Assembly (NCBI GenBank): GCA_015709635.1
Contig: CP054180.1
Coordinates: 186,001-250,000, forward strand
Source of the DNA: Gammaproteobacteria bacterium
GTDB lineage: Bacteria > Pseudomonadota > Gammaproteobacteria > Burkholderiales > Nitrosomonadaceae
Direction of reading: 5' to 3'
DNA: 64,000 nt
Positions 63,865-64,000 of the stretch are shown piece by piece. The notes under the pieces were generated by a model. That model saw nothing but the letters and a program-made list of their open reading frames with translations. It ran no database searches and was not told where the DNA came from. The position numbers were made by a program, and so were the translations under genes. Position 1 is the stretch's first letter. Each line of letters starts with the position of its first letter.

Positions 63865-64000
63865 TTGCTTTCCTTCCTTTGCAGCCCTCTGCATAAAAAT
63901 GCATATTTGTTAAGCATAAACTGCGTTTTTCACTTGTCTTTGCTTTGCATCGACTGCCTTAAGTACGTTTTTAAACGGCTTGCTAGAGAAAAATACTGCA
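63865..64000 (-). promoter_or_regulatory. Likely CRISPR leader (partial at window edge)
   Basis: AT-rich non-coding DNA to the right of the last repeat: TATGCATTTTTATGCA and AACAAATATGC stretches on the minus strand. If the array is transcribed minus, this is upstream and would be the leader where new spacers enter. No gene is seen. The alternative, a leader between cas2 and the array, would leave only about 70 bp. Confidence 0.5.

Overview
The window looks like a chromosomal segment of a Gram-negative betaproteobacterium. My best guess is an ammonia oxidiser of the Nitrosomonas type. This rests on the overall character of the proteins: PEP-CTERM exosortase substrates, a PilMNO-style type II secretion cluster, PilJ/ChpA and a compact type II-C Cas9. 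No single gene proves it, and 16S or core-gene comparison would settle it.

Layout. 0-4.8 kb: the 3' part of a type I restriction gene (hsdR), a decayed IS1182-like element with clear ends, and a tRNA-Arg(CCT), possibly the edge of an island. 4.8-14.4 kb: housekeeping and redox genes (MFS permease, thiol peroxidase, DksA-like protein, Smr protein, thioredoxin reductase, exported dioxygenase) and a DUF2868/DUF3482 GTPase pair. 14.4-21.1 kb: a large MASE1/PAS hybrid kinase and an MgtA-type ATPase. 21.5-32.2 kb: a metallopeptidase followed by an 11-gene secretion/pseudopilus operon. 32.2-33.3 kb: a PEP-CTERM locus with a dead sibling and a long palindrome. 33.3-37.7 kb: RidA, exonuclease I, a HepT/MntA toxin-antitoxin pair and threonine deaminase. 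37.8-41.5 kb: a gene graveyard holding a broken HAF-repeat PEP-CTERM gene, remnants of an ada-oxygenase-alkB alkylation-repair operon, and a porin frameshifted by a 7-bp duplication. 41.5-50.4 kb: an amidohydrolase, two YcaC-like hydrolases, pirin, an HxlR regulator, two flavoprotein reductases and a copper ATPase, which together suggest a redox, quinone and metal stress block. 50.4-57.5 kb: a porin remnant and the PilJ-ChpA chemosensory pair.

57.5-64 kb holds the standout feature, a complete type II-C CRISPR-Cas locus: cas9-cas1-cas2 followed by 27 identical 36-bp repeats and 26 spacers. An anti-repeat lies between chpA and cas9. On the minus strand it is preceded by a good sigma-70 promoter and followed by an intrinsic terminator, which defines a compact tracrRNA of about 90 nt transcribed divergently from cas9. 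The same logic predicts that the array is read on the minus strand, towards the cas genes, with its leader at the right edge of the window.

How the parts relate: the cas genes plus the tracrRNA form a self-contained adaptive immune unit. The secretion operon lies beside a PEP-CTERM gene and may serve envelope export. The stress genes cluster around a divergent HxlR-type regulator with a candidate operator. Inactivating mutations are concentrated at 37.8-41.5 kb and in the IS element, while flanking genes are intact, so real decay is more likely than general sequence error.
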